Below are positions 1 to 10,616 of a stretch of DNA of 64,000 nt, in pieces. The notes beneath the pieces are model-generated. The model was not told the origin of the DNA. It did no database searches and saw nothing but the letters and a program-made list of their open reading frames with translations. Origin of the DNA: Phycomyces nitens (taxonomy: Eukaryota > Mucoromycota > Mucoromycetes > Mucorales > Phycomycetaceae); the NCBI GenBank assembly GCA_022702545.1, contig JAHRBC010000002.1, positions 5,766,001 through 5,830,000 of the forward strand. The letters run 5' to 3'. Made by a program: the position numbers and the translations under genes. How positions within the stretch are numbered: the stretch's first letter is position 1; every line of letters starts with the position of its first letter.

Positions 1-37
1 TTACTATTACTCATTCTAACATTTTACATTTTGCTTT

Positions 38-215
38 TCTCAATCTCTTGAATTCAATCGGCATCGTTGACAGCATGTCCAAAGTACAAGATGCTCATCC
101 CACAGACTTTTTTTGTTTTTGTTTTTTCAAACCCTTTGATATTTAAGAAATAAATCATAATGAGGCTTAACATAGACGGAATGAAGATTGCATGCATCTG
201 CAGACACGGAACCAT
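38..215. repeat. Diverged module, partner of 4247-4410
   Basis: This stretch aligns by eye with 4247-4410. Both open with TCTCTTGAATT, share CATG and AAAGTA words at the same spacing, then TTTGAT and TTAAGAAA, AATC.TAAT, GAATGAA and TTGCA, and a CAGA near the end. The two modules are far more different from each other than copies of the whole unit are, so the duplication predates amplification of the array. Confidence 0.6.
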
Positions 216-1126
216 ACTGCCCGCAACAACCCCTTGTACCATTAAACAATACAAGAAAATTGAGGCTCTATTATGGTCTTGGGGTGTATTTTTTTAGGAG
301 GGGTTGGACCATTTGTTATAGTGAATCGCAACCTGGATACCATTTTTTTTGGGTATTTTTTAAAACATTATATTCTGCTATTATACAAGAATGTTTCTAA
401 TTACGAGGATGGTGGATGAGAGCAGTGAGAGCGTCTAGTATGGTCATACCGACTGCTATTTAATGTCAAGCGTATATATATATATTAGGTTTATCACTGG
501 GGTGTTTGAAAATTTATTTTTCAAGCATGTGTATCTACAGGCACCCAGAATATGCGCTCTGCCATTCTAGTATATAATAGCACAAAGTAAACTGCACTTT
601 TCCTAAAGATATTCACTCTGGTGTATATGTATTATTGTCTTTTGAGAAAAGCCGAATGCTCAGTCCTTTACAAGCGCACTTTAAGTTGATTGATGGTACA
701 CTCTACAATAACCGAAAATTCGTTATGTTTCATGCGATATAGCATTTCTTGTCCTTGTATGTTTAAACTGGATATATTTAAGGGCTAAAACTCTGGTATA
801 GCCCCATCCTTCTGGCTCTATTATGTTGGATGTTAATCTGGGATTGGGATTATGGTTTCAAGATTAAATAGTGAATAAAATAGCTTTCTAGTTGGCCATT
901 ATAAAATCATGAATAGACTCAAATATTTTCAAACGTCTAAGAAATCCATTTCAGCAATAAAATCATAGCGTTAGCCTGCTAGTTAGGGGGATAAAAGCAT
1001 TTGTTAAAAAAATGGAGTTTGGCTGGATGGCTCATTTGCAGAATCGGCTGCTTTGTTTACACTTTATACCCCCTTGGCCATTTTGTGGGCATGTTTTCAA
1101 TTGGCTAGTAACACTGTTTCAACCTA

Positions 1127-1639
1127 GTGTCAATCTTTGATGAGGGTCATTCAAGAAAGGATCCAAGAAGTATAAAAAAGTGTCCGGAAAAGAATAAGTG
1201 CGCTCTGTACACTGTGCTTTTGACAGAGGTAACTTTGTGTCCACTCTCTAACAAAGTTAAAGTAACGCTCACCGTTCTAAAAGATGAGCCCAGGCATAAA
1301 AACGTCTGTATGCGAAAGCATAGATTGTATGGTGACACAAAATCAGATAGGCCTGAACTGTTGGTAGCATGTATTTTGTACCATCTGCCGCCGTTCCTGG
1401 CCGTTTGTAAAGTAAAAGAGTCCTCCAAAACACCGGAGCCTGTCTATTCTTCTTTATTCATGCTGTCCTTGTACATTTCGATTATGTGCAGCAACGAAAG
1501 GAATTGTGAATTTTTAAAATGCTCCAAAATACTGATAATATACCTTGGTAGTGTCAAAAACAACATTTTTCTATATAATTCTCTTTTGACACACTCACCA
1601 AATATTAACAGATTTATCATATTTATCCAATTTATCTAA
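1127..1639 (+). other. 170-codon open frame inside the invariant block
   Basis: The frame is open for 170 codons but the first codon is GTG; the first in-frame ATG is at 1310, giving a 109-residue product ending at 1639. A TATAAAAAAG sequence at 1171-1180 lies about 130 bp before that ATG, a plausible promoter spacing. The product is rich in Cys, Lys and hydrophobic residues, with two hydrophobic stretches in its second half. I do not recognise a family. The translation is the same in all seven units (6427-6939, 11743-12255, 17056-17568, 22367-22879, 27509-28021, 32655-33167). This could be a small protein, the body of a non-coding RNA, or a block homogenised for other reasons. Confidence 0.4.
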
Positions 1640-2337
1640 TATTAACTATCCAGAGATAATCCCACTCCAACCTGCCCTTCTACTTACAATCATACCGAGT
1701 CACAGCGTTTTCTTGTATTCTATTCCTTCCTAATCTATAATATGCGTTCCCCTAAATTTAGGAAGCCTTTGACAGAACAATGGTACCACAACGGCTGTAC
1801 GCATTATCTGCCGAAAAGAAAGAAAGTAAAGCATATAAAAATGTCTACAAACTATTAGTAATTACAGCTATTATATTGAATCGATTATATTAGCCTACAC
1901 TATATTAAACTCTAATAAACTATATAGCTACGGCATTTTCGCTGTTTAATATCGCCTAGATATTCAAATTCAATAAATAATAGAAAAGTTATACAAGCAG
2001 TAAAGAAAAATCGTCTAAAAGCAGAGATTATCAAGCTATTGAGCCGTTGCAGGGCGCCAAACCCTCACATAATATGAAGGATTCTCACAGTGGTAAGCCA
2101 TAGAGCTCACATGACTTGATCACTCTGTCAAATAAAAGTTTGACTGAAAATTTTCCCATAAGAAATAAACAACAGTGGGAACTTGGGGAGAGCGCCTTTC
2201 TCTTGTACACCAGCTTACTACTTTTCATTGCTGACCTCAGCTTGAGCCCTTTTTTGCCGATGACGATGTAAGTACGCATTGCAATTAGCACATTACAAAC
2301 AACATCACTAACTAGACCCGGTCTTATGTACTTTAGA

Positions 2338-2505
2338 CCGTGGACTGTGGACTGTGGACTGTAGAGCGGATTTTTGACAGTGGACTTGCAGATTGTGGAT
2401 GTGAGATGTGAATGTGGATGTTGACTGTGGACTGTAGACTGTAGACTGTAGACTGTAGACTGTAGACTGTAGACTGTAGACTGTAGACTGTGGACTGTGG
2501 ACTGT
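2338..2505. repeat. Heptamer minisatellite, GACTGTA/GACTGTG
   Basis: Tandem 7-bp repeats GACTGTA and GACTGTG, with an interruption near 2368-2423. Equivalent tracts lie near 7638-7804, 12954-13119, 18268-18427, 23577-23708, 28721-28856 and 33866-33998. Units 1-4 have a long run of GACTGTA; units 5-7 have only a few heptamers and more GATGTGGA-type degenerate repeats. This is the most length-variable part of the unit. Confidence 0.9.
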
Positions 2506-2646
2506 AAGTACATCTTCTTTTTATTTGTAATCGGCAAGTAAACCATAAGCCTAATACTATGTATAGCTTTTTTCCTATAGACACGAAAGTGTGTGGGGAG
2601 GTTATCACACAGCCTTAATGGTGGAGGGGAGCCAGGGTCTCAAAAT

Positions 2647-3030
2647 GTGGGGCGTCCGCAGCCAGGTATTTTTCAAGGCAATATCTGGTGGGAGGAAGTT
2701 TGCAGGTTGAAAAAGTAGGGCGTCTACTACCTACGGGTGAGGGGAAGTATTGTGGTAGCCGTGCATCTGCAAGGTCTTAAGTGTGGGGTGTCCGCAGCCA
2801 GGTATTCGTTCAAGCCGGTGTCTGGTGGGAGGAAGTCTGCAGGTTGAAAAAGTAGGGCGTCTACTACCTACGGGTGAGGGGAAGTATTGTGGTAGCCGTG
2901 CATCTGCAAGGTCTTAAGTGTGGGGTGTCCGCAGCCAGGTATCTGTTCAAGCCAGTATCTGGTGGGAGGAAGTTTGCAGGTTGAAAAAGTAGGGCGTCTA
3001 CTACCTACGGGTGTTGGGGAATTGTGGGAC
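2647..3030. repeat. G-rich 137-bp tandem repeats (three in units 1-4, two in 5-7)
   Basis: Starts at 2647, 2783 and 2920, each opening with GTGGGGYGTCCGCAGCC. The last copy ends differently, in GGGTGTTGGGGAA. Equivalent blocks begin at 7947, 13260 and 18570 (three copies) and 23851, 28996 and 34141 (two copies). The block is clearly richer in G than the rest of the unit. Confidence 0.9.
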
Positions 3031-3559
3031 AAAGTGCTTGACGAAGCACAAATAAATGCGTACGTATTTATTTAATATCATGATGATGACCTTGCTTACA
3101 TATGAATTACCTATATGAATTCAAAAAAGCATTATCTGAATGATAACCTTAAATAATTACGTTTTATTTTATTGTTTAATTTATCAATGACTAGTAATAA
3201 TAATAATAATAATAATAAATTCAATATATACCATACAACACAATTCATATTCAAAGTTTTTATAATCGCAATAAACTAATACAAGTACGGATTGGATGGA
3301 TCCAAGTCTGGATCGTTTTCAATTTCTTGCACCCGAAAACAATTCCGTATATTAGCTGTGATCATTTAGTTACATACAAATCGCTCCTTATAATCAATAT
3401 ACAATCAATATTAGTCTATATTACACCGCCCACCATAGAATCCATTACCAAGCTTGTATCGGCTTTCTGTTGATTTGACCCCAATTCACATAATTTAGTA
3501 ATATCAAAAAATAAGAATAATATACTCTCTCAGTCCCCTTGACACATTCGATCAATTTA

Positions 3560-4260
3560 ACCAGCTAAAAAAGCTTCACTGCGAAAAATCCCACCCAAAA
3601 TCCCGATCCATCATATCCATCTTTAAACCTTTTTATTAGTCTTTCAACTCTTTTTCTACTAATCGATCCTCTATTAAATCATTTATTCAATACACTCAAC
3701 ACTAACCCAATCAAATCTAAACACTTGTTCGCTCAATAATCTCATATTTCAAAAAACTCTATAAATCCATCCCATCTTATCCATACTGGATCATTACATC
3801 CACAATCTCCTTCAATTCAATCAATTCTCCCCTCTCAACCACAAACCCACATATAATAATCATTTAAAATCCACATATCCCACTTCAACAACTCTTTTTC
3901 ACTCTATACAAACTATACTTTCTCCACAAATCCTTAAATCCCGCCATTCTTATCATACCCTCCTATCTAACCTCAATTTTTCAATCCTTACTCACAAAAT
4001 ACAATCATACAATATATCATACAATATATCACATACTTATCTCAACAACAACAAACTAATCAACTCAAATTCAATAAAACTCACTCTCATCCTTCTACCC
4101 CTTCTCTTCAATCATTCATTCATTCATTCATTCAACAAAATCTTTTTACTCAACGTCACACCCAAACCCTTATCTTCTCAATCCATATAAATAAAATATC
4201 TCATATTTCTCACCTCTTAATTTCTTTCCCCACCTTTAAAATTTTCTTTCTTAATCTCTT
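3560..4260. other. Strand-asymmetric block nearly devoid of G
   Basis: From 3601 to 4260 I counted 9 G and 198 C on the + strand in 660 bases. The block is made of short pyrimidine and CA/CT-rich words with an ATTC run near 4108-4135. It recurs near 8900-9560, 14215-14895, 19500-20190, 24650-25340, 29800-30485 and 34950-35635. No long open frame is shared by all copies. Confidence 0.85.
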
Positions 4261-4410
4261 GAATTGGGTTGACATATTTTGCAACATGCTGAAAGTATAA
4301 AACACTCGGCCCCCATAATACTCTGTATACACTTTGATTTAAGAAAAGGAATCGTAATTGGGGTTAAAATTAGCCGAATGAAAGTTGCAGACATTCCCAG
4401 ATACAAAATA
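4247..4410. repeat. Diverged module, partner of 38-215
   Basis: Second member of the old internal duplication. A 76-codon frame without ATG start (4279-4509; 81 codons in units 4-6) runs through it. Subtypes A and B differ there by amino-acid changes such as Ser to Gly, which does not suggest a conserved protein. The array edge at 35,695 falls inside the unit 7 copy. Confidence 0.6.
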
Positions 4411-4562
4411 TATCACCTACCACAATCCGTAGATTGGTTTTATGAAGTATCTTTACAAGGAAGACAAGGGAATAATACTATTAACCTAGACATGCATAAA
4501 GGTGCATAAAGGTGCATTGAATGTAACCAATAGGATGTTCTCAATATTTGTCTGTATATGTC

Positions 4563-4892
4563 TGTATTTTCAGTCTCAATGTTTATGTTTGTTCGCTACA
4601 GTGTAGATTACGTTGATTTATATCCTATTCACCCCTTAACACCAAGGACATCAATTAAATCATCGTAATTTTTTTTCCTATTTTTTTTAAAAAATAAGAT
4701 TTTTGTCCCCCGTATTCGCAAAATCATATGTATTTTCAGTCTCAATGTTTATGTTTGTTCGCTACAGTGTAGATTACGTTGATTTATATACTATTCACCC
4801 CTTAATACCAAGGACATCAATTAAATCATCGTAATTTTTTTCCTCCATTTTTTTTATAAAATAAGATTTTTGTCCCCCGTATTTGCAAATCG
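4563..4892. repeat. 166-bp direct duplication within the unit
   Basis: Two copies start at 4563 and 4729 with TGTATTTTCAGTCTCAATG and each ends in a run of T, then TTTTGTCCCCCGTATT. They differ at a few positions. The pair recurs in units 2-6 (unit 2: about 9881-10208). Confidence 0.9.
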
Positions 4893-4993
4893 ATGGTGCA
4901 AATAGATATGACACTTAGAGGCGGATAACTAATTTATAAATATCTGACACACTAACACACAATATATCTTGTATTTGTCCAAATATTTAATAA

Positions 4994-5179
4994 ATGGCTG
5001 GACATCTTTATATAATCGAAATACAACAATATACATTCCAAGGCCTGCTTCATTCCAGATGTCTTGTATTGCTTTGGTTCCCAAATAAACTTATTCTCAT
5101 GTATAGACCAACTATGACATTATTAGTAAATAGACGCCATGTATTTTTGCCTGTAGAAACCTATAAATACTATAAATAA
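4994..5179 (+). other. 61-codon ATG-initiated frame in each complete unit
   Basis: An ATG with A at -3 and G at +4 opens a 61-codon frame. It is repeated at 10311-10496, 15628-15813, 20931-21116, 26079-26264 and 31224-31409, and is absent from truncated unit 7. The only difference seen among copies is one Leu to Phe change at residue 33. The product has no recognised domain. Absence of disabling changes is weak evidence because the copies are so similar. Confidence 0.2.
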
Positions 5180-5301
5180 TTATTTATATCTCCAACTAAG
5201 AAACCTTAACTACTGACTCACTCACTCACTCACTCTCTCACTCTCTCTAACTATTTGTGCTGGGTACCTATTCAAAGCTTTCAACGTATTATTCGCGACT
5301 A

Positions 5302-8300
5302 TTACTATTACTCATTCTAACATTTACATTTTGCTTTTCTCAATCTCTTGAATTCAATCGGCATCGTTGACAGCATGTCCAAAGTACAAGATGCTCATCC
5401 CACAGACTTTTTTTGTTTTTGTTTTTTCAAACCCTTTGATATTTAAGAAATAAATCATAATGAGGCTTAACATAGACGGAATGAAGATTGCATGCATCTG
5501 CAGACACGGAACCATACTGCCCGCAACAACCCCTTGTACCATTAAACAATACAAGAAAATTGAGGCTCTATTATGGTCTTGGGGTGTATTTTTTTAGGAG
5601 GGGTTGGACCATTTGTTATAGTGAATCGCAACCTGGATACCATTTTTTTTTGGGTATTTTTTAAAACATTATATTCTGCTATTATACAAGAATGTTTCTA
5701 ATTACGAGGATGGTGGATGAGAGCAGTGAGAGCGTCTAGTATGGTCATACCGACTGCTATTTAATGTCAAGCGTATATATATATATTAGGTTTATCACTG
5801 GGGTGTTTGAAAATTTATTTTTCAAGCATGTGTATCTACAGGCACCCAGAATATGCGCTCTGCCATTCTAGTATATAATAGCACAAAGTAAACTGCACTT
5901 TTCCTAAAGATATTCACTCTGGTGTATATGTATTATTGTCTTTTGAGAAAAGCCGAATGCTCAGTCCTTTACAAGCGCACTTTAAGTTGATTGATGGTAC
6001 ACTCTACAATAACCGAAAATTCGTTATGTTTCATGCGATATAGCATTTCTTGTCCTTGTATGTTTAAACTGGATATATTTAAGGGCTAAAACTCTGGTAT
6101 AGCCCCATCCTTCTGGCTCTATTATGTTGGATGTTAATCTGGGATTGGGATTATGGTTTCAAGATTAAATAGTGAATAAAATAGCTTTCTAGTTGGCCAT
6201 TATAAAATCATGAATAGACTCAAATATTTTCAAACGTCTAAGAAATCCATTTCAGCAATAAAATCATAGCGTTAGCCTGCTAGTTAGGGGGATAAAAGCA
6301 TTTGTTAAAAAATGGAGTTTGGCTGGATGGCTCATTTGCAGAATCGGCTGCTTTGTTTACACTTTATACCCCCTTGGCCATTTTGTGGGCATGTTTTCAA
6401 TTGGCTAGTAACACTGTTTCAACCTAGTGTCAATCTTTGATGAGGGTCATTCAAGAAAGGATCCAAGAAGTATAAAAAAGTGTCCGGAAAAGAATAAGTG
6501 CGCTCTGTACACTGTGCTTTTGACAGAGGTAACTTTGTGTCCACTCTCTAACAAAGTTAAAGTAACGCTCACCGTTCTAAAAGATGAGCCCAGGCATAAA
6601 AACGTCTGTATGCGAAAGCATAGATTGTATGGTGACACAAAATCAGATAGGCCTGAACTGTTGGTAGCATGTATTTTGTACCATCTGCCGCCGTTCCTGG
6701 CCGTTTGTAAAGTAAAAGAGTCCTCCAAAACACCGGAGCCTGTCTATTCTTCTTTATTCATGCTGTCCTTGTACATTTCGATTATGTGCAGCAACGAAAG
6801 GAATTGTGAATTTTTAAAATGCTCCAAAATACTGATAATATACCTTGGTAGTGTCAAAAACAACATTTTTCTATATAATTCTCTTTTGACACACTCACCA
6901 AATATTAACAGATTTATCATATTTATCCAATTTATCTAATATTAACTATCCAGAGATAATCCCACTCCAACCTGCCCTTCTACTTACAATCATACCGAGT
7001 CACAGCGTTTTCTTGTATTCTATTCCTTCCTAATCTATAATATGCGTTCCCCTAAATTTAGGAAGCCTTTGACAGAACAATGGTACCACAACGGCTGTAC
7101 GCATTATCTGCCGAAAAGAAAGAAAGTAAAGCATATAAAAATGTCTACAAACTATTAGTAATTACAGCTATTATATTGAATCGATTATATTAGCCTACAC
7201 TATATTAAACTCTAATAAACTATATAGCTACGGCATTTTCGCTGTTTAATATCGCCTAGATATTCAAATTCAATAAATAATAGAAAAGTTATACAAGCAG
7301 TAAAGAAAAATCGTCTAAAAGCAGAGATTATCAAGCTATTGAGCCGTTGCAGGGCGCCAAACCCTCACATAATATGAAGGATTCTCACAGTGGTAAGCCA
7401 TAGAGCTCACATGACTTGATCACTCTGTCAAATAAAAGTTTGACTGAAAATTTTCCCATAAGAAATAAACAACAGTGGGAACTTGGGGAGAGCGCCTTTC
7501 TCTTGTACACCAGCTTACTACTTTTCATTGCTGACCTCAGCTTGAGCCCTTTTTTGCCGATGACGATGTAAGTACGCATTGCAATTAGCACATTACAAAC
7601 AACATCACTAACTAGACCCGGTCTTATGTACTTTAGACCGTGGACTGTGGACTGTGGACTGTAGAGCGGATTTTTGACAGTGGACTTGCAGATTGTGGAT
7701 GTGAATGTAGATGTGGATGTTGACTGTGGACTGTAGACTGTAGACTGTAGACTGTAGACTGTAGACTGTAGACTGTAGACTGTAGACTGTGGACTGTGGA
7801 CTGTAAGTACATCTTCTTTTTATTTGTAATCGGCAAGTAAACCATAAGCCTAATACTATGTATAGCTTTTTTTCCTATAGACACGAAAGTGTGTGGGGAG
7901 GTTATCACACAGCCTTAATGGTGGAGGGGAGCCAGGGTCTCAAAATGTGGGGCGTCCGCAGCCAGGTATTTTTCAAGGCAATATCTGGTGGGAGGAAGTT
8001 TGCAGGTTGAAAAAGTAGGGCGTCTACTACCTACGGGTGAGGGGAAGTATTGTGGTAGCCGTGCATCTGCAAGGTCTTAAGTGTGGGGTGTCCGCAGCCA
8101 GGTATTCGTTCAAGCCGGTGTCTGGTGGGAGGAAGTCTGCAGGTTGAAAAAGTAGGGCGTCTACTACCTACGGGTGAGGGGAAGTATTGTGGTAGCCGTG
8201 CATCTGCAAGGTCTTAAGTGTGGGGTGTCCGCAGCCAGGTATCTGTTCAAGCCAGTATCTGGTGGGAGGAAGTTTGCAGGTTGAAAAAGTAGGGCGTCTA

Positions 8301-10616
8301 CTACCTACGGGTGTTGGGGAATTGTGGGACAAAGTGCTTGACGAAGCACAAATAAATGCGTACGTATTTATTTAATATCATGATGATGACCTTGCTTACA
8401 TATGAATTACCTATATGAATTCAAAAAAGCATTATCTGAATGATAACCTTAAATAATTACGTTTTATTTTATTGTTTAATTTATCAATGACTAGTAATAA
8501 TAATAATAATAATAATAAATTCAATATATACCATACAACACAATTCATATTCAAAGTTTTTATAATCGCAATAAACTAATACAAGTACGGATTGGATGGA
8601 TCCAAGTCTGGATCGTTTTCAATTTCTTGCACCCGAAAACAATTCCGTATATTAGCTGTGATCATTTAGTTACATACAAATCGCTCCTTATAATCAATAT
8701 ACAATCAATATTAGTCTATATTACACCGCCCACCATAGAATCCATTACCAAGCTTGTATCGGCTTTCTGTTGATTTGACCCCAATTCACATAATTTAGTA
8801 ATATCAAAAAATAAGAATAATATACTCTCTCAGTCCCCTTGACACATTCGATCAATTTAACCAGCTAAAAAAGCTTCACTGCGAAAAATCCCACCCAAAA
8901 TCCCGATCCATCATATCCATCTTTAAACCTTTTTATTAGTCTTTCAACTCTTTTTCTACTAATCGATCCTCTATTAAATCATTTATTCAATACACTCAAC
9001 ACTAACCCAATCAAATCTAAACACTTGTTCGCTCAATAATCTCATATTTCAAAAACTCTATAAATCCATCCCATCTTATCCATACTGGATCATTACATCC
9101 ACAATCTCCTTCAATTCAATCAATTCAATCAATTCTCCCCTCTCAACCCCTCTCAACCACAAACCCACATATAATAATCATTTAAAATCCACATATCCCA
9201 CTTCAACAACTCTTTTTCACTCTATACAAACTATACTTTCTCCACAAATCCTTAAATCCCGCCATTCTTATCATACCCTCCTATCTAACCTCAATTTTTC
9301 AATCCTTACTCACAAAATACAATCATACAATATATCATACAATATATCACATACTTATCTCAACAACAACAAACTAATCAACTCAAATTCAATAAAACTC
9401 ACTCTCATCCTTCTACCCCTTCTCTTCAATCATTCATTCATTCATTCATTCAACAAAATCTTTTTACTCAACGTCACACCCAAACCCTTATCTTCTCAAT
9501 CCATATAAATAAAATATCTCATATTTCTCACCTCTTAATTTCTTTCCCCACCTTTAAAATTTTCTTTCTTAATCTCTTGAATTGGGTTGACATATTTTGC
9601 AACATGCTGAAAGTATAAAACACTCGGCCCCCATAATACTCTGTATACACTTTGATTTAAGAAAAGGAATCGTAATTGGGGTTAAAATTAGCCGAATGAA
9701 AGTTGCAGACATTCCCAGATACAAAATATATCACCTACCACAATCCGTAGATTGGTTTTATGAAGTATCTTTACAAGGAAGACAAGGGAATAATACTATT
9801 AACCTAGACATGCATAAAGGTGCATAAAGGTGCATTGAATGTAACCAATAGGATGTTCTCAATATTTGTCTGTATATGTCTGTATTTTCAGTCTCAATGT
9901 TTATGTTTGTTCGCTACAGTGTAGATTACGTTGATTTATATCCTATTCACCCCTTAACACCAAGGACATCAATTAAATCATCGTAATTTTTTTTCCTATT
10001 TTTTTTAAAAATAAGATTTTTGTCCCCCGTATTCGCAAAATCATATGTATTTTCAGTCTCAATGTTTATGTTTGTTCGCTACAGTGTAGATTACGTTGAT
10101 TTATATACTATTCACCCCTTAATACCAAGGACATCAATTAAATCATCGTAATTTTTTTCCTCCATTTTTTTTATAAAATAAGATTTTTGTCCCCCGTATT
10201 TGCAAATCGATGGTGCAAATAGATATGACACTTAGAGGCGGATAACTAATTTATAAATATCTGACACACTAACACACAATATATCTTGTATTTGTCCAAA
10301 TATTTAATAAATGGCTGGACATCTTTATATAATCGAAATACAACAATATACATTCCAAGGCCTGCTTCATTCCAGATGTCTTGTATTGCTTTGGTTCCCA
10401 AATAAACTTATTCTCATGTATAGACCAACTATGACATTATTAGTAAATAGACGCCATGTATTTTTGCCTGTAGAAACCTATAAATACTATAAATAATTAT
10501 TTATATCTCCAACTAAGAAACCTTAACTACTGACTCACTCACTCACTCACTCTCACTCTCTCTAACTATTTGTGCTGGGTACCTATTCAAAGCTTTCAAC
10601 GTATTATTCGCGACTA
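5302..10616. repeat. Tandem macrosatellite unit 2 (subtype A)
   Basis: Second copy, 5,315 bp. It differs from unit 1 mainly by small indels in homopolymers and in the heptamer tract, and by a short duplication in the ATTC/CAATT-rich part near 9,120-9,150. It has three 137-bp repeats from 7947. Confidence 0.95.

Larger units (their letters stand above)
1..5301. repeat. Tandem macrosatellite unit 1 (subtype A)
   Basis: First visible copy of a head-to-tail repeated unit; the window opens inside the array, so the unit start used here is arbitrary. The same sequence resumes at 5302 with near identity. Inside the unit, in order: diverged module (about 38-215), invariant block with a 170-codon frame (1091-1703), GACTGTA/GACTGTG heptamers (about 2338-2505), three 137-bp G-rich repeats (2647 to about 3030), a short AAT run (about 3196-3220), a G-depleted block (about 3560-4260), the second diverged module (4247-4410), a 166-bp duplication (4563-4892) and CT/CA-rich simple sequence (about 5214-5250). 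No rRNA, tRNA or transposase was recognised. Confidence 0.95.

Noticed and set aside
54..254. 66-codon minus-strand frame in each unit
   Set aside because: Start is TTG, copies differ by reading changes and a frameshift in unit 4, and it overlaps the old diverged module.
1147..1428. 93-codon minus-strand frame in each repeat unit
   Set aside because: It starts with TTG and has no internal Met; it is the opposite strand of the 170-codon frame and is constant only because that block is constant.
2338..2505. CRISPR array or telomeric repeat
   Set aside because: The repeats are directly adjacent 7-mers without spacers and are not TTAGGG-type.
4270..4330. Slight resemblance of the diverged modules to 5S rRNA
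   Set aside because: Only a few short words agree; the internal control region and pairing of 5S rRNA are not present.
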